Assembly (NCBI RefSeq): GCF_964063345.1 | Contig: NZ_OZ061318.1 | Coordinates: forward strand, 3,348,001 to 3,412,000 | Origin: Pseudomonas lini | GTDB lineage: Bacteria > Pseudomonadota > Gammaproteobacteria > Pseudomonadales > Pseudomonadaceae | Length of the DNA: 64,000 bases | Direction: 5' to 3' | Shown: piece after piece, positions 48,201-58,838 of the stretch | How positions within the stretch are numbered: the stretch's first letter is position 1 | How the letters are laid out: each line of letters begins with the position of its first letter | The notes under the pieces: model-generated | Databases searched by the model: none | Seen by the model: the letters and a program-made list of their open reading frames with translations, nothing else | Told to the model about the DNA's origin: nothing | Position numbers and translations under genes: made by a program

Positions 48201-51200
48201 GCTCAGGGATGTGCCACCGGCCAGGGCATCATTTGGCGCAGTGAAGTTGACACTGGCGCTGCTTGAGCCGACCGGAATGGTGATGGTCTGGCCGTTGGAC
48301 AGGGTCACAACCACTGGCGAACCGGTGACCGGTGCGCTGACGGACGCGGTGTAAACCACGGTGCCGCCTTCGGCCACAGTGCTGGTCGCGGTGAGGTTCA
48401 CGGTCGAGGTGTCGATGGTATCGGTGACGTCGGTGATCGCAGCCGCTGGGTTGGTCGCCAGGTTTTCGAAGTTGCCGCCGGTGGCGGTGGAGATGGTTGC
48501 CTGGACAGTGCCGGCGTCTTTGTAGACGTCATCTTTTGGCGCATCGACGGTCACGCTGCCGGTAGTCGCGCCGGCGGCGATGGTGATGACGGCGCCGTTG
48601 CTCAACGTCACGGTCACCGGAGTGCCGGCGGCGTTGGTCAGGGTGGCGGTGTAAACGATGGAACCGCCTTCAGCCACGGAGTCGGTCGCGTTCAAACTGA
48701 GGGTGGTGGTGCTCGCGGTATCGGTCACCGAGGTGTCCGCCGACTTGCCGTCGACGTCCAGCTTCTCGTAGTTGCCGCCCTTGGCGTCGTCGATCTTCAC
48801 GCTCAGGGATGTGCCGCCGTTCAGGGCATCATTCGGCGCAGTGAAGTTGACGCTGGCGCTGCTTGAGCCGACCGGGATGGTGATGGTCTGGCCGTTGGAC
48901 AGGGTGACAACCACCGGCGAACCGGTCACCGGTGCGCTGACAGACGCGGTGTAAACCACGGTGCCGCCTTCAGCCACAGTGCTGGTCGCGGTGAGGTTCA
49001 CGGTCGAGGTGTCGATGGTGTCGGTCACCTCGGTGACCGCCGCCGCTGGGTTGGTCGCCAGGTTTTCGAAGTTGCCGCCGGTGGCGGTGGAGATGGTTGC
49101 CTGGACAGTGCCGGCGTCTTTGTAGACGTCATCTTTTGGCGCATCGACGGTCACGCTGCCGGTAGTCGCGCCGGCGGCGATGGTGATCACGGCGCCGTTG
49201 CTGAGCGTCACGGTGACCGGTGTACCGGCCGCGTTGGTCAGGGTCGCGGTGTAGGTGATCTGGCCGCCTTCATCCACGGCGCCGGTCGCGGTCAGCGACA
49301 GGTTGGTGGTGTCCTGGGTATCAGTCACCGAGGTGTCCGCCGACTTGCCGTCGACTTCCAGTTTCTCGTAGTTGCCGCCCTTCGCATCGTCGATCTTGAC
49401 GCTCAGGGAGCTGCCGCCCGCCAGGGGGCTGTTTGGTGCGACAAAGTTCACGCTGCCGGTGGTTTCGCCGACCGGGATGGTGATGGTCTGACCGTTGGAC
49501 AGGGTGACGACTACTGGCGAACCGGTGACCGGCGCAGACACCGAAGCGGTGTAAACCACGGTTTCGCCTTCGGCGACATTCGCAGTGGCTGTCAGCGAAA
49601 CGGTGCTGGTATCAATGGTGTCGTTGACGGTGGTCACCGCCGGTGTATCGCTGGCGACCAGCTTCTCAAAGTTACCGCCGGTCGTACCTGTGATGGTCGC
49701 TTCAACGGTGCCGGCGTCCTTGTAGACGTCGTCCTTTGGTGCGTCGACGGTCACGGAGCCGGTGGTTTTGCCCGCTTCGATGGTGATCACTGCGCCGTTG
49801 CTCAACGTCACGGTGACCGGAGTGCCGGCGGCGTTAGTCAGAGTCGCGGTATAAACAATCGAACCACCTTCAGCGACCGAATCGGTAGCGCTCAGACTCA
49901 GAGTAGTGGTGTCCTGAGTATCGGTGACCGAGGTATCCGCCGATTTGCCGTCGACTTCCAGTTTCTCGTAGTTGCCGCCCTTCGCATCGTCGATCTTGAC
50001 GCTCAGGGAGCTGCCGCCCGCCAGGGGGCTGTTTGGTGCGACAAAGTTCACGCTGCCGGTGGTTTCGCCGACCGGGATGGTGATGATCTGACCGTTGGAC
50101 AGGGTCACAACCACTGGCGAACCGGTGACCGGCGCAGAGACTGAAGCGGTGTAAACCACGGTCCCGCCCTCTGCGACGGTAGACGTCGCGGTCAGGTTCA
50201 CGGTCGAGGTGTCGATGGTGTCAGTCACCTCAGTGACCGCAGCCGCCGGGTTGGTTGCCAGGTTTTCGAAGTTGCCGCCCGCAGCGTCCTTGATCGTGAC
50301 TTCAACCTGGCCGGCGTCTTTGTAGACGTCATCTTTTGGCGCATCGACGGTCACGCTACCGGTGGTGGCGCCGGCGGCGATGGTGACCACGGCGCCGTTG
50401 CTCAACGTCACGGTCACCGGAGTGCCGGCGGCGTTGGTCAGGGTGGCGGTGTAAACGATCGAACCACCTTCAGCGACCGAGTCGGTTGCGCTCAGGCTGA
50501 GGGTGGTGGTGCTCGCGGTATCAGTCACCGAGGTGTCCGCCGACTTGCCGTCGACTTCCAGCTTCTCGTAATTACCGCCCTTGGCGTCGTCGATCTTCAC
50601 GCTCAGGGAGTTACCACCGATCAACGCATCATTTGGCGCGGTGAAGTTGACGCTGGCGCTGCTCGAGCCGACCGGGATGGTGATGGTCTGGCCGTTGGAC
50701 AGGGTCACAACCACGGGCGAACCGGTCACCGGTGCGCTGACGGACGCGGTGTAAACCACGGTGCCGCCTTCGGCGACGGTGGACGTCGCGGTCAGGTTTA
50801 CGGTCGAGGTGTCGATGGTATCGGTCACGTCGGTGACCGCCGCCGCTGGGTTCGTCGCCAGGTTCTCAAAATTGCCGCCCGCGGCATCCTTGATGGTGAC
50901 TTCGACCTGGCCGGCGTCCTTGTAGACGTCGTCCTTCGGCGCATCGACGGTCACGGAGCCGGTGGTTTTGCCCGCTTCGATGGTTATCACGGCGCCGTTG
51001 CTGAGCGTCACGGTGACCGGTGTACCGGCCGCGTTGGTCAGGGTCGCGGTGTAGGTGATCTGGCCGCCTTCATCCACGGCGCCGGTCGCGGTCAGCGACA
51101 GGTTGGTGGTGTCCTGGGTATCAGTCACCGAGGTGTCCGCCGACTTGCCGTCGACTTCCAGCTTCTCGTAATTACCGCCCGTAGCGCCGTCAATCTTGAC

Positions 51201-54200
51201 GCTCAGGGAGCTGCCGCCCGCCAGCGGGCTGTTTGGCGCGACAAAGTTTACGCTGCCGGTGGTTTCGCCGACCGGGATGGTGATGGTCTGACCGTTGGAC
51301 AGGGTGACGACTACTGGCGAACCAGTGACCGGCGCAGACACCGAAGCGGTGTAAACCACGGTTTCGCCTTCGGCGACATTCGCAGTGGCTGTCAGCGAAA
51401 CGGTGCTGGTATCAATGGTGTCGTTGACGGTGGTCACCGCCGGTGTATCGCTGGCGACCAGCTTCTCAAAGTTACCGCCGGTCGTACCTGTGATGGTCGC
51501 TTCAACGGTGCCGGCGTCCTTGTAGACGTCGTCCTTCGGTGCGTCGACGGTCACGGAGCCGGTGGTTTTGCCCGCTTCGATGGTTATCACGGCGCCGTTG
51601 CTGAGCGTCACGGTGACCGGTGTACCGGCGGCGTTGGTCAGGGTCGCGGTGTAGGTGATCTGGCCGCCTTCATCCACGGCGCCGGTCGCGGTCAGCGACA
51701 GGTTGGTGGTGTCCTGGGTATCAGTCACCGAGGTGTCCGCCGACTTGCCGTCGACTTCCAGCTTCTCGTAATTACCGCCCTTGGCGTCGTCGATCTTCAC
51801 GCTCAGGGAGTTACCACCGATCAACGCATCATTTGGCGCGGTGAAGTTGACGCTGGCGCTGCTCGAGCCGACCGGGATGGTGATGGTCTGGCCGTTGGAC
51901 AGGGTCACAACCACGGGCGAACCGGTCACCGGTGCGCTGACGGACGCGGTGTAAACCACGGTGCCGCCTTCGGCGACGGTGGACGTCGCGGTCAGGTTTA
52001 CGGTCGAGGTGTCGATGGTATCGGTCACGTCGGTGACCGCCGCCGCTGGGTTCGTCGCCAGGTTCTCAAAATTGCCGCCCGCGGCATCCTTGATGGTGAC
52101 TTCGACCTGGCCGGCGTCCTTGTAGACGTCGTCCTTCGGCGCATCGACGGTCACGGAACCGCTGGTGGCGCCGGAGGCGATGGTGATGACGGCGCCATTG
52201 CTCAGCGTGACGGTCACCGGAGTGCCGGCGGCGTTGGTCAAGGTCGCGGTATAAACAATCGACCCACCTTCAGCGACCGAATCGGTAGCGCTCAGGCTGA
52301 GGGTAGTGGTGTCCTGGGTATCAGTTACCGAGGTGTCCGCCGACTTGCCGTCGACGTCCAGTTTCTCGTAGTTGCCGCCCTTCGCATCGTCGATCTTGAC
52401 GCTCAGCGAGCTGCCACCGGCCAGCGCATCGTTTGGCGCAACGAAGTTTACAGAACCACTGCTCGAGCCAACCGGAATGGTAATGGTCTGGCCGTTGGAG
52501 AGTGTGACGACCACTGGCGAGCCGGTGACCGGCGCTGACACGGACGCGGTGTAACCCACCGTCCCGCCTTCAGCCACACTCGAAGTCGCGGTTAGATTGA
52601 CGGTCGAAGTGTCGAGGGTGTCGGTCACATCGGTGACCGCTGCTGCCGGGTCCGTCACAAGGTTCTCAAAGTTGCCACCCGCGGCATCCGCGATGGTTAC
52701 TTCAACCTTGCCGGCATCTTTATAAACATCATCGGCAGGCGCATCGACGCTCACGCTGCCGGTGGTCGCGCCAGCGGCGATGGTGATCACTGCGCCGTTG
52801 CTCAACGTCACGGTGACCGGCGAACCGGCTGGATTGGTCAACGTAGCGGTGTACAGAATCTGACCACCTTCGGCCACTTCGGTGGACGCGGACAGGCTCA
52901 GGCCGGTGTCGTCTTTCGAATCGGTAATGGTGGTGAGTGCTGGTTCGGTGCTCGGGGTCAGTTGCTCGAAATTGCCGCCGGTGGTGCCGGTGATCGTGGT
53001 GCTGACGGTGCTGCCATTGTTGTAGACGTCGTTGGCCGCGGTGTCGACAGTCACGCTGCCGGTGGTCTTGCCCGCTTCGATGGTAATGACCGAGCCATTG
53101 CTCAAGGTCACGGTCATCGGCGTGCCGGCCGGGTTGGTCAGGGTGGCGGTGTAGGTGATCTGGCCACCTTCGACGACGCTGCCGGTGGCGCTGAGGCTCA
53201 GGCCGGTGTTGTCGATCGAGTCGGTGATGGTGGTGACGGCCGGCGTGGTGCTCGGCACCAGGTTCTCGAAATTGCCGCCGGTAGCGCCCGTAATCGTGGT
53301 GCTGACGGTACTGCCGTTGTTGTAGACGTCATTGGCCGGGGTGTCGACGTTCACGGAACCGGTGGTTTTACCGGCTTCGATGGTGATGGTCGAACCGTTG
53401 GACAAGGTGACGGTGACGGGTGTCTGCGCCGGGTTGGTCAGGGTCGCGGTGTAAGTGATCTGACCGCCTTCGGTCACAGTCGAGCTGGCCGTCAGCGTGA
53501 CGGTGGTGGTGTCGACCGAAGCGGTAATGGTGGTGACCGCCGGGGTCGGGTTCGGCACCAGATTCTCGAAGTTGCCGCCAGTAGTCCCGGTGATGGTGGT
53601 GCTGACGGTGCTGCCATTGTTGTAAACGTCATTGGCCGGCGTCGGAACGTTCACGCTGCCGGTGGTGTTGCCCGCGGCGATGGTGATGGTCGAACCGTTG
53701 GACAAGGTGACGGTGACGGGTGTCTGCGCCGGGTTGGTCAGGGTTGCGGTGTAGGTGATCTGACCGCCTTCGGTCACAGTCGAGCCCGCCGTCAGCGTGA
53801 CGGTGGTAGTGTCGACCGAGTCGGTAATGGTGGTGACGGCCGGGGTCGGGTTCGGCACCAGATTTTCGAAGTTGCCACCAGTCGCGCCGGTAATCGTGGT
53901 GCTGACGGTACTGCCGTTGTTGTAGACATCATTGGCTGGCGTCGGAACGTTCACGCTGCCGGTGGTGTTGCCCGCGGCGATGGTGATGGTCGAACCGTTG
54001 GACAAGGTGACGGTGACCGGCGTCTGCGCCGGGTTGGTCAATGTCGCGGTGTAGGTGATCTGCCCGCCTTCAGTGACGGTCGAGCCCGCTGTCAGTGTGA
54101 CCGTGGTGGTGTCGACGGTGTCGGTGACCTGGGTCACGGCCGGAACAGTCGGCGGGGTGACCACGATACCGCTGCCGCCCGTGGTGCTGGTGACGGTCAC

Positions 54201-54929
54201 GGTGATCTGGGTCGGATCGTTATAAACAGTATCGTTCGGCGCCAGCGGAACGTTGACGGTGCCGGTGGTTTGGCCGGCTGCAATCACGATCACCGAGCCG
54301 TTGGACAGGGTGATGGTCAGGTCGGTCAGCGGTGCCTGGGTCAGGGTCGCGGTATAAACCAGCACACCACCGGCCTCGGTGATGGTTGGCGTGGCGCTCA
54401 GGCTCAGGGTCGATTCGCGCGGGGCGTTGGTGCTGGTATTGGCAGTCTGGCCGCCGGTGGTGTTTTGTGTTGCCAAAGCGGCAGTGCCGATGCCTGCGGT
54501 CGGGAAACCAATGGTCGGGTCGACCCGGCCAGCGGTTGCATCCAGCACCACGAAGCTGTGGCCACCACCGGCAGCACCACCCGTGCCCGCAGCCGTAGGG
54601 CCGGCGGCGGTAGCTTCAAGAGCGGTGGTCGGGTCGACGCCGGCGGCGATGGCTTGCTGCAATTCGTCAACCGATGGCGCGGCTTGTGCAGTGGCTTGCG
54701 CAAGATCGGTGCTGGAATCCGGATTGCTGCCGCTCCACTGCGTGTCGCGGCCCAGGTCCAGGGTCCGACCGTCAGCCAGTTCGAGCGTAATGGCGCCGGC
54801 GGCGCCGGTGTCTACCTGATCGCCGACGAACAACCGGTCGCCTTCAACGAGTACGCGGCGGACGCCCTCTGGGGACACCGCGAAAACCTGACCAACAATG
54901 CTTTTGACGATGGCAACAACACTGCTCAT
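42294..54929 (-). CDS. lapA: giant biofilm adhesin LapA (RTX type I secreted)
   Basis: LapA is the cell-surface adhesin for irreversible attachment, held in the outer membrane by its N-terminal retention module and freed by LapG. The start is ATG 54929 with GGAGAG upstream, giving 4211 residues. Residues 107-110 are TAAG, the known LapG site, and a second TAAG follows at 112-115. About 28 Ig-like repeats of 100 residues come next, then a Calx-beta-like unit, cadherin-like and PA14-like segments. A von Willebrand A domain has MIDAS DSSGS ([16 protein letters not shown]). Five to six RTX nonapeptides (GGxGNDxLxG) and a C-terminal type I secretion signal end the protein. It is shorter than some LapA proteins, by repeat number. 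Confidence 0.97.
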   Translation of the reverse strand: MSSVVAIVKSIVGQVFAVSPEGVRRVLVEGDRLFVGDQVDTGAAGAITLELADGRTLDLGRDTQWSGSNPDSSTDLAQATAQAAPSVDELQQAIAAGVDPTTALEATAAGPTAAGTGGAAGGGHSFVVLDATAGRVDPTIGFPTAGIGTAALATQNTTGGQTANTSTNAPRESTLSLSATPTITEAGGVLVYTATLTQAPLTDLTITLSNGSVIVIAAGQTTGTVNVPLAPNDTVYNDPTQITVTVTSTTGGSGIVVTPPTVPAVTQVTDTVDTTTVTLTAGSTVTEGGQITYTATLTNPAQTPVTVTLSNGSTITIAAGNTTGSVNVPTPANDVYNNGSTVSTTITGATGGNFENLVPNPTPAVTTITDSVDTTTVTLTAGSTVTEGGQITYTATLTNPAQTPVTVTLSNGSTITIAAGNTTGSVNVPTPANDVYNNGSTVSTTITGTTGGNFENLVPNPTPAVTTITASVDTTTVTLTASSTVTEGGQITYTATLTNPAQTPVTVTLSNGSTITIEAGKTTGSVNVDTPANDVYNNGSTVSTTITGATGGNFENLVPSTTPAVTTITDSIDNTGLSLSATGSVVEGGQITYTATLTNPAGTPMTVTLSNGSVITIEAGKTTGSVTVDTAANDVYNNGSTVSTTITGTTGGNFEQLTPSTEPALTTITDSKDDTGLSLSASTEVAEGGQILYTATLTNPAGSPVTVTLSNGAVITIAAGATTGSVSVDAPADDVYKDAGKVEVTIADAAGGNFENLVTDPAAAVTDVTDTLDTSTVNLTATSSVAEGGTVGYTASVSAPVTGSPVVVTLSNGQTITIPVGSSSGSVNFVAPNDALAGGSSLSVKIDDAKGGNYEKLDVDGKSADTSVTDTQDTTTLSLSATDSVAEGGSIVYTATLTNAAGTPVTVTLSNGAVITIASGATSGSVTVDAPKDDVYKDAGQVEVTIKDAAGGNFENLATNPAAAVTDVTDTIDTSTVNLTATSTVAEGGTVVYTASVSAPVTGSPVVVTLSNGQTITIPVGSSSASVNFTAPNDALIGGNSLSVKIDDAKGGNYEKLEVDGKSADTSVTDTQDTTNLSLTATGAVDEGGQITYTATLTNAAGTPVTVTLSNGAVITIEAGKTTGSVTVDAPKDDVYKDAGTVEATITGTTGGNFEKLVASDTPAVTTVNDTIDTSTVSLTATANVAEGETVVYTASVSAPVTGSPVVVTLSNGQTITIPVGETTGSVNFVAPNSPLAGGSSLSVKIDGATGGNYEKLEVDGKSADTSVTDTQDTTNLSLTATGAVDEGGQITYTATLTNAAGTPVTVTLSNGAVITIEAGKTTGSVTVDAPKDDVYKDAGQVEVTIKDAAGGNFENLATNPAAAVTDVTDTIDTSTVNLTATSTVAEGGTVVYTASVSAPVTGSPVVVTLSNGQTITIPVGSSSASVNFTAPNDALIGGNSLSVKIDDAKGGNYEKLEVDGKSADTSVTDTASTTTLSLSATDSVAEGGSIVYTATLTNAAGTPVTVTLSNGAVVTIAAGATTGSVTVDAPKDDVYKDAGQVEVTIKDAAGGNFENLATNPAAAVTEVTDTIDTSTVNLTATSTVAEGGTVVYTASVSAPVTGSPVVVTLSNGQIITIPVGETTGSVNFVAPNSPLAGGSSLSVKIDDAKGGNYEKLEVDGKSADTSVTDTQDTTTLSLSATDSVAEGGSIVYTATLTNAAGTPVTVTLSNGAVITIEAGKTTGSVTVDAPKDDVYKDAGTVEATITGTTGGNFEKLVASDTPAVTTVNDTIDTSTVSLTATANVAEGETVVYTASVSAPVTGSPVVVTLSNGQTITIPVGETTGSVNFVAPNSPLAGGSSLSVKIDDAKGGNYEKLEVDGKSADTSVTDTQDTTNLSLTATGAVDEGGQITYTATLTNAAGTPVTVTLSNGAVITIAAGATTGSVTVDAPKDDVYKDAGTVQATISTATGGNFENLATNPAAAVTEVTDTIDTSTVNLTATSTVAEGGTVVYTASVSAPVTGSPVVVTLSNGQTITIPVGSSSASVNFTAPNDALNGGTSLSVKIDDAKGGNYEKLDVDGKSADTSVTDTASTTTLSLNATDSVAEGGSIVYTATLTNAAGTPVTVTLSNGAVITIAAGATTGSVTVDAPKDDVYKDAGTVQATISTATGGNFENLATNPAAAITDVTDTIDTSTVNLTATSTVAEGGTVVYTASVSAPVTGSPVVVTLSNGQTITIPVGSSSASVNFTAPNDALAGGTSLSVKIDDAKGGNYEKLDVDGKSADTSVTDTASTTTLSLNATDSVAEGGSIVYTATLTNAAGTPVTVTLSNGAVITIAAGATTGSVTVDAPKDDVYKDAGQVEVTIKDAAGGNFENLATNPAAAITDVTDTIDTSTVNLTATSTVAEGGTVVYTASVSAPVTGSPVVVTLSNGQTITIPVGSSSASVNFTAPNDALNGGASLSVKIDDAKGGNYEKLEVDSKSADTSVTDTASTTTLSLSATDSVAEGSQITYTATLTNAAGTPVTVTLSNGAVITIEAGKTTGSVTVDAPKDDVYKDAGQVEVTIKDAAGGNFENLATNPAAAITDVTDTIDTSTVNLTATSTVAEGGTVVYTASVSAPVTGSPVVVTLSNGQTITIPVGSSSASVNFTAPNDALNGGASLSVKIDDAKGGNYEKLEVDSKSADTSVTDTASTTTLSLSATDSVAEGSQITYTATLTNAAGTPVTVTLSNGAVITIEAGKTTGSVTVDAPKDDVYKDAGTVQATISTATGGNFENLVPSTAPAVTSITDTIDTSTVTLNATASAAEGGTVTYTATVGAPVTGSPVTVSLANGQTITIDVGQTTGTVTTPAPNDALAGHTPLTNSITSVSGGNYENLVADKSPVSTTVTDTVDTTTLSLSATNSVAEGSQITYTATLTNAAGTPVTVTLSNGAVITIDAGKTTGTVTVDAPKDDVYKDASTVQATISNATGGNFENLVTSNTAAVTTVTDTIDKTEVSISGSTSVTEGQTASYTVSLTHPAQTEVTLKIVYSGTAADGSDFTGVYTVKIPAGASSASFDVATLDDKLTEGTENFVVKIDSATGGNFENLAVSASNGSVSTSITDNDAAPVLDLDANNSSGATGANYNVTFTEGTTGPGVSIGDTDLKITDPDSTMLTGATIVLTNRQPGDALNLGNSVNGITINANSQDGTVTLTLSGNATLADYMQQIKNISFTNSSEDPSTVPRIITVTVTDGSNYSNTATTTVNVVAVNDAPTAAPVNVTGTEDTPLILGWSTFGISDIDSPSANLGVKITQLPGEGKLQYLDGATWKDVATNQTFSKADIDAGKLRFTPDANESGVDGYGGTNVGNNQADYAQIKFQPTDGQLLGNTGTVKIDITPVADAPSLSVADNSVKSTGLTKEVWTGLPGLGTDGNGASSGTLKSVIDGAGTPNSSGTVTNVQSDGSVAVGTASKTSGLIFLEAGKTYTFSGTGDDSLLVTIGGKNVAAITWGAGGNLNGSFTPTTSGYYTLDIYHHNQKGPGSYDVNLSVNGGAAVDLSSAGVPLYTGVADLAASGVTVSDLHGTNGEGYYDGYKLNEGAEGTSVHLSAIKTALTDTDGSESLSVKISGIPAGSVLTDGAGHTFTASATSGEANVTGWNLGALTVTPPPYYNGHFTLTVTSTSTEALGGSAPSTAQIPVTVYPAVYNAITATAADDTITGTDGNDIMIADIGGLTVVPGTNYNIAFMVDSSGSMSASSINAAKDSLTAVFNTLKQSMGGNSGTVNIFLVDFDNQVNKSVSVNLNDPNALTLLKSVLDSMSSGGGTNYEDVFKTTANWFQSADAIANTGAKNLTYFITDGKPTYYQSGEQTNPTLFGNVKLDDVITTTNYKLGQTYSSYLDSTHSLTIDSAGNVTLLTLKNSGRWSSTELGTLHAEGNGTYELSYRDGTGSYTDSTAIDNSTSSFTLLKNVSTVEAIGLNTDITLGDLKPYDSDQTPQTNIDPKDLANSVIGHTEATMPGADMVNGGDGNDILFGDLVSFNGIAGEGYQAMQAFVAQQTGVDVSKVTTSNVHQFITEHYTAFDVSGAHDGSDTLLGGAGNDILFGQGGNDLLDGGKGNDILLGGSGNDSLIGGKGNDLLIGGSGADTFIWKAGDTGNDVIKDFKASEGDRIDLRDLLQGESGSTIDNFLKITTVDGVSSLQVSSGGKFNGADAAAATPDVTIKLEGNNWSSASINSLIAGSDPTIKIDHNNS
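46015..54420 (-). repeat. array of about 28 Ig-like repeats (300 bp each) inside lapA
   Basis: The coding repeat unit is about 100 codons. In the central part two types alternate, giving a 600-bp higher period. One type reads [13 protein letters not shown]...GGNFE; the other reads [20 protein letters not shown]...GGNYEKL. The first six units, at the N-terminal side, are all of the first type and use [10 protein letters not shown] in place of DDVYKDAG. Confidence 0.93.
46744..47954 (-). repeat. 611-bp perfect tandem duplication in lapA
   Basis: Bases 46744-47354 are identical to 47344-47954, an offset of exactly 600 bp. Similarly 50521-50957 is identical to 51721-52157, an offset of 1200 bp. 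Neighbouring copies differ at many positions, so these are recent duplication or gene-conversion tracts. Confidence 0.85.
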
Positions 54930-55022
54930 TGAAGACTCTCCGGGTGTCACGTTCAGTTGACTTCCATGAACCGGTCGGCGTGTTCGCCGATCGGGGCTGG
55001 ACGTACTTTCAAAGATGTTTGA

Positions 55023-55098
55023 TGCATAACTTTGACGCGGTAATCGTCAATAATTTGGCTATATTTTTTCGAAATTAACTTTATGCCAAACTATTGAC
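55023..55098. promoter_or_regulatory. lapA promoter region with two FleQ-box-like sequences
   Basis: On the minus strand TTGACG (55045-55050) and TATGCA (55023-55028) are spaced by 16 bases, a plausible lapA promoter. GTCAATAATTTGGC at 55046-55059 matches 12 of 14 positions of a FleQ box as I remember it (GTCAATAAATTGAC), and GCCAAACTATTGAC at 55085-55098 matches 10 of 14. FleQ control of lapA by c-di-GMP is known in P. putida; here it is inferred. The remainder of 55099-55289 should hold the lapE promoter but none is clear. Confidence 0.5.
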
Positions 55099-55289
55099 CT
55101 TCTGGGAGCCATCCTAAACAATCGCCCCGGTAATGTCACATTGATATTTAAGCGGCGACCTGTCCTACAGTGTGTGATCCAGTTCCGATTTTGAACTTTC
55201 CGACATGCGGTCATTCCGGTTGCCATCATCCGATGCAGTGCCACGTTCTGCAGTGATTCCAAGACAAGAAGTCCCGGGAAATTCCAACT

Positions 55290-56642
55290 ATGCGTTTGCA
55301 CCTGTTCAAGGTTCTACCCTTCGCCCTTGCCACCAGTTTTGTTCAGGCACAAAGCCTTCCGCAGGCCATGCAGCAGGCGCTGGATGTCCATCCGGAAATC
55401 CAGGCGGGGGTCAACAGCCGATTGGCCGCGGATTATCAGTTAAAGGCCGCTAAAGGGGGATACCTGCCAAGGGTCGATCTGCTGGGCGGTTATGGTCGCG
55501 AAGGCACCGACAGCGTCACCACCCGTACCACCGGCAACAACAATCACTGGGAAACGCTGAACCGCAGCGAGTCAAGTTTACGTCTGTCGCAGATGGTTTT
55601 TGACGGTTTTGCGACGTCCAGCGAAGTAGGGCGTCAACAAGCCACCGTTAATTCTCGCGCATATTCCTTGATGGGCACGTCGGAACGTACCGGGCTGACC
55701 GTCGCTCAGGTCTATCTCGATGTGTTGACCCGCCGCGAATTTGTGCGCCTGGCCGAAGACAATCTGAAGAACCACGAACGGATTCTCGACCAGATCAAGT
55801 TGCGCACCCAGCGCGGCGTGGGCAGCGGTGCCGACCTTGATCAGGCTGACGCGCGTATGGCCCAGGCCCGCAACAACCTGATCACTGAACAGACCAACCT
55901 GGCGGATGCCGAAACCAACTTCCTCAGTGCCGTCGGCCAGATGCCGGATCAACTGGAGCGGCCTGCCGATTTTATGGCGCTGTTGCCGGCCAACCTGAAT
56001 GAAGCCCGGGCGCAGATGCTGGAAAACAGCCCGATCCTGCGCTCCGCCGAATCCGATATCGCCGCTGCCGAGAAGCAGTACGAAGCCGCCAAGTCGAGCT
56101 TCTACCCGCGCTTCGATGCCGAACTGGGTCGCACCGCCGATAACGATCTCGATGGTCAGAACGGTCACAACAACGAATGGCAGGCCATGCTGCGCATGCG
56201 CTTCAATTTGTTTGCCGGTGGCAGCAACAAGGCCGATCTGGAATCCAAGTCCTACCTGTCGAACCAGGCGCTGGATATTCGCAACAACGCCCTGCGTGTG
56301 TTGAACGAGGAACTGGGTCTGGCCTGGAATGCCCTGAATAACGCCAACGCCCAAGTGCCGATCGCCCAGCAATATGTTGATCGCAGCGCCAGTGTGCGCA
56401 GCGCTTATCAGAAGCAGTTCAGCCTTGGCGAACGCACCTTGCTCGACCTGCTCGACAGTGAAAACGAGCTGTTCAGCGCTTCCCGTCGGCTGGCCGAGAT
56501 CAAAAACATTCAGTTATTTACTCAGTACCGAATCAAGGCGACCATGGGCGAATTGCTCAAAAGTCAGGGCGTAGTCGCACCGTTGGCATCCGTTGTGCAA
56601 AACGACGTGAAGCCCAAGGTTCAGCTGCCCGGGATGAATTGA
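55290..56642 (+). CDS. lapE: TolC-like outer-membrane channel LapE
   Basis: LapE is the outer-membrane component of the type I secretion system that exports and anchors LapA. The 450-residue precursor has a signal peptide ending FVQA and two outer-membrane efflux protein repeats. Conserved TolC features include VAQVYLDVLTRREF in the first half and QFSLGERTLLDLLDSENELF in the second. It is divergent from lapA and leads the lapEBC operon, with a gap of 39 bases to lapB. Confidence 0.96.
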   Translation: MRLHLFKVLPFALATSFVQAQSLPQAMQQALDVHPEIQAGVNSRLAADYQLKAAKGGYLPRVDLLGGYGREGTDSVTTRTTGNNNHWETLNRSESSLRLSQMVFDGFATSSEVGRQQATVNSRAYSLMGTSERTGLTVAQVYLDVLTRREFVRLAEDNLKNHERILDQIKLRTQRGVGSGADLDQADARMAQARNNLITEQTNLADAETNFLSAVGQMPDQLERPADFMALLPANLNEARAQMLENSPILRSAESDIAAAEKQYEAAKSSFYPRFDAELGRTADNDLDGQNGHNNEWQAMLRMRFNLFAGGSNKADLESKSYLSNQALDIRNNALRVLNEELGLAWNALNNANAQVPIAQQYVDRSASVRSAYQKQFSLGERTLLDLLDSENELFSASRRLAEIKNIQLFTQYRIKATMGELLKSQGVVAPLASVVQNDVKPKVQLPGMN

Positions 56643-56681
56643 GTCCTGCCCCATTTTAATCGTTAGCCAAGAGTGTCGAGC

Positions 56682-58838
56682 GTGGAATCAGAAGTCAGTC
56701 GAGTTCAACTCATTCATGATCCGCGCGCGCTGCATGACGATCCGTTACTGGACGGCCTGTTAGCCCTTTGCACTTTGCACCAGAAACCGGCCAGCGCCGC
56801 GATGCTGACCACCGGCCTGCCGCTGCCCAAACAACGCCTGAGCGTCGAACTGCTGCCCCGTGCGGCCGCTCGCGCCGGGCTGCAAGGGCGGGTATTGCAA
56901 CGCAAGCTGGAGCAGATTCCGGCGATTGCCATGCCGGCGCTGTTGCTGCTCAAGGAAGGTCGCAGTGCGGTGCTGCTCGGTTGGCACGGTGACGACCAGG
57001 CCCGCTTGCTGCTCAGCGAAAGCGATGGTGGCGAGGTCTGCGTCAGCCGTGAACTGCTCGCCGACGATTACAGCGGCAAAGTCTTCTTCGCCCAACCCCA
57101 ACATAAATTCGACGTTAACCACGGCACGCTGATCCCGCGCGCACGCTCGTGGTTTCGCGACACCCTCAAGCGTTCGCGCTGGCTGTATGTCGACGCCATC
57201 GCTGCCAGTTTTCTGATCAACATCATTGCCATGGCCGCGCCGCTGTTCGTGATGAATGTCTACGACCGCGTGGTACCGAACCAGGCCGAGTCGACCCTTT
57301 GGGTCCTGGCCATCGGCATCACGGGCGCTTACCTGTTCGACCTGATCCTCAAGAGCCTGCGCAGCTTGTGCCTGGACCTGGCCGGTAAGAAAACCGACCT
57401 GATCATCTCCGCGACGTTGTTCGAACGCATCGTCGGCATGGCCATGAAGTACCGCCCGGCTCGGGTCGGCAGCTTCGCCCAGAACATCCATGAGTTTCAG
57501 AGCCTGCGGGACTTCCTCGCGTCGCTGACCCTCACCAGCCTGATCGACCTGCCGTTTACGCTGCTGATCTTCATGGTCATCGCGATTCTGGGCGGGCATC
57601 TGGTGTGGATTCCGGTGTTGGCGTTCCCGATTGCCTTGCTGATCGGTTATGCCTTGCAGAAACCACTGGTGGCGACCATGGAACGAACCATGGCCCTGGG
57701 CGCCGAGCGCCAGTCGAGCCTGATCGAAACCCTCGCCGGCCTCGATGCGGTGAAGGTCAACAACGCCGAAAGCGAGCGCCAGTATCAGTGGGAGCAAACC
57801 ATCGGCACCCTCAGCCGCCTCGAACTGCGGGTGAAAATGCTGTCCGGTCTGGCGATGAACATCACCTTGCTGATTCAGCAACTGGCCGGGGTGATCATGA
57901 TCGTCTTCGGCGTGTACCAGATCATCGACGGCCATCTGAGCATGGGCGGTTTGATTGCGTGCTACATGCTCAGCGGCCGTGCCCTCAGCCCATTGGCTTC
58001 GTTGTCCGGCCTATTGACTCGCTACCAGCAGGCCCGCGTGACCATGACCTCGGTCGATCAGATGATGGAGCTGCCGCAGGAGCGCAATTTCGACGAGCGT
58101 CCGCTGAGCCGCAAGGTGCTGCAGGGCGCCATTGAATGCCGCCAGTTGAACTTCACTTATCCGGATCAGCAGAACCCCGCGCTGAAGAATATCAACCTGA
58201 TCATCAAGCCCGGCGAGAAGATCGGCATCATTGGCCGCAGCGGCTCGGGCAAAAGCTCCCTGGCTAAATTGCTGGTGGGCCTCTATCAGCCGGACGACGG
58301 CGCGTTGTTGGTGGATGGTGTGGATATCCGTCAGATCGACGTCAGCGAATTGCGCCACAACATCGGTTACGTGCCCCAGGACATTCAATTGCTCGCCGGC
58401 ACCTTGCGCGACAATTTGGTCTCGGGCGCGCGTTACGTCGAAGACGAATTGGTGCTGCAAGCTGCGGAACTGGCCGGCGTTCACGAGTTCGCCCGTCTGC
58501 ACCCGCAAGGTTATGAGCTGCAAGTCGGTGAACGTGGGCAGAACCTGTCCGGTGGTCAGCGTCAGAACGTCGCCCTGGCCCGAGCGCTGCTGCTCAACCC
58601 GCCGATCCTGTTGCTGGACGAACCGACCAGCGCCATGGACAACACCGGTGAAGAACGCCTCAAGCAACGCCTCGCTGCAGTGGTTGAAAACAAGACCGTG
58701 GTGCTGGTGACGCACCGGGCTTCGTTGTTGTCGCTGGTGGATCGTCTGTTGGTGATCGACCGTGGGCAGATACTCGCCGATGGCCCGAAAGCCGCCGTGA
58801 TGGAAGCGTTGAAGAAGGGGCAGATCAGTGTTGCTTAA
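56682..58838 (+). CDS. lapB: type I secretion ABC transporter LapB
   Basis: LapB is the inner-membrane ATPase-permease of LapA export. I use GTG 56682 (ESEVSRVQLIHDPRALHDD), eight bases after AAGAG, giving 718 residues; GTG 56673 is an alternative. The N-terminal C39-like domain (about 20-140) lacks a usable peptidase cysteine motif. The transmembrane region (about 160-440) is followed by the nucleotide-binding domain with GRSGSGKSS, LSGGQRQNVALARAL and LLLDEPTSAMD. It overlaps lapC by 11 bases. Confidence 0.96.
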   Translation: MESEVSRVQLIHDPRALHDDPLLDGLLALCTLHQKPASAAMLTTGLPLPKQRLSVELLPRAAARAGLQGRVLQRKLEQIPAIAMPALLLLKEGRSAVLLGWHGDDQARLLLSESDGGEVCVSRELLADDYSGKVFFAQPQHKFDVNHGTLIPRARSWFRDTLKRSRWLYVDAIAASFLINIIAMAAPLFVMNVYDRVVPNQAESTLWVLAIGITGAYLFDLILKSLRSLCLDLAGKKTDLIISATLFERIVGMAMKYRPARVGSFAQNIHEFQSLRDFLASLTLTSLIDLPFTLLIFMVIAILGGHLVWIPVLAFPIALLIGYALQKPLVATMERTMALGAERQSSLIETLAGLDAVKVNNAESERQYQWEQTIGTLSRLELRVKMLSGLAMNITLLIQQLAGVIMIVFGVYQIIDGHLSMGGLIACYMLSGRALSPLASLSGLLTRYQQARVTMTSVDQMMELPQERNFDERPLSRKVLQGAIECRQLNFTYPDQQNPALKNINLIIKPGEKIGIIGRSGSGKSSLAKLLVGLYQPDDGALLVDGVDIRQIDVSELRHNIGYVPQDIQLLAGTLRDNLVSGARYVEDELVLQAAELAGVHEFARLHPQGYELQVGERGQNLSGGQRQNVALARALLLNPPILLLDEPTSAMDNTGEERLKQRLAAVVENKTVVLVTHRASLLSLVDRLLVIDRGQILADGPKAAVMEALKKGQISVA

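Noticed and set aside
46015..54420. Regular direct repeats that might suggest a CRISPR-like or satellite array
   Set aside because: The period is 300/600 bp, the frame is open throughout and the product is a normal LapA adhesin; there are no short repeat-spacer units.
52962..54932. Plus-strand open frame (656 codons) with repeated [18 protein letters not shown] sequence
   Set aside because: The repetitiveness is the antisense image of the lapA Ig-like repeats; it is not an independent repeat protein.
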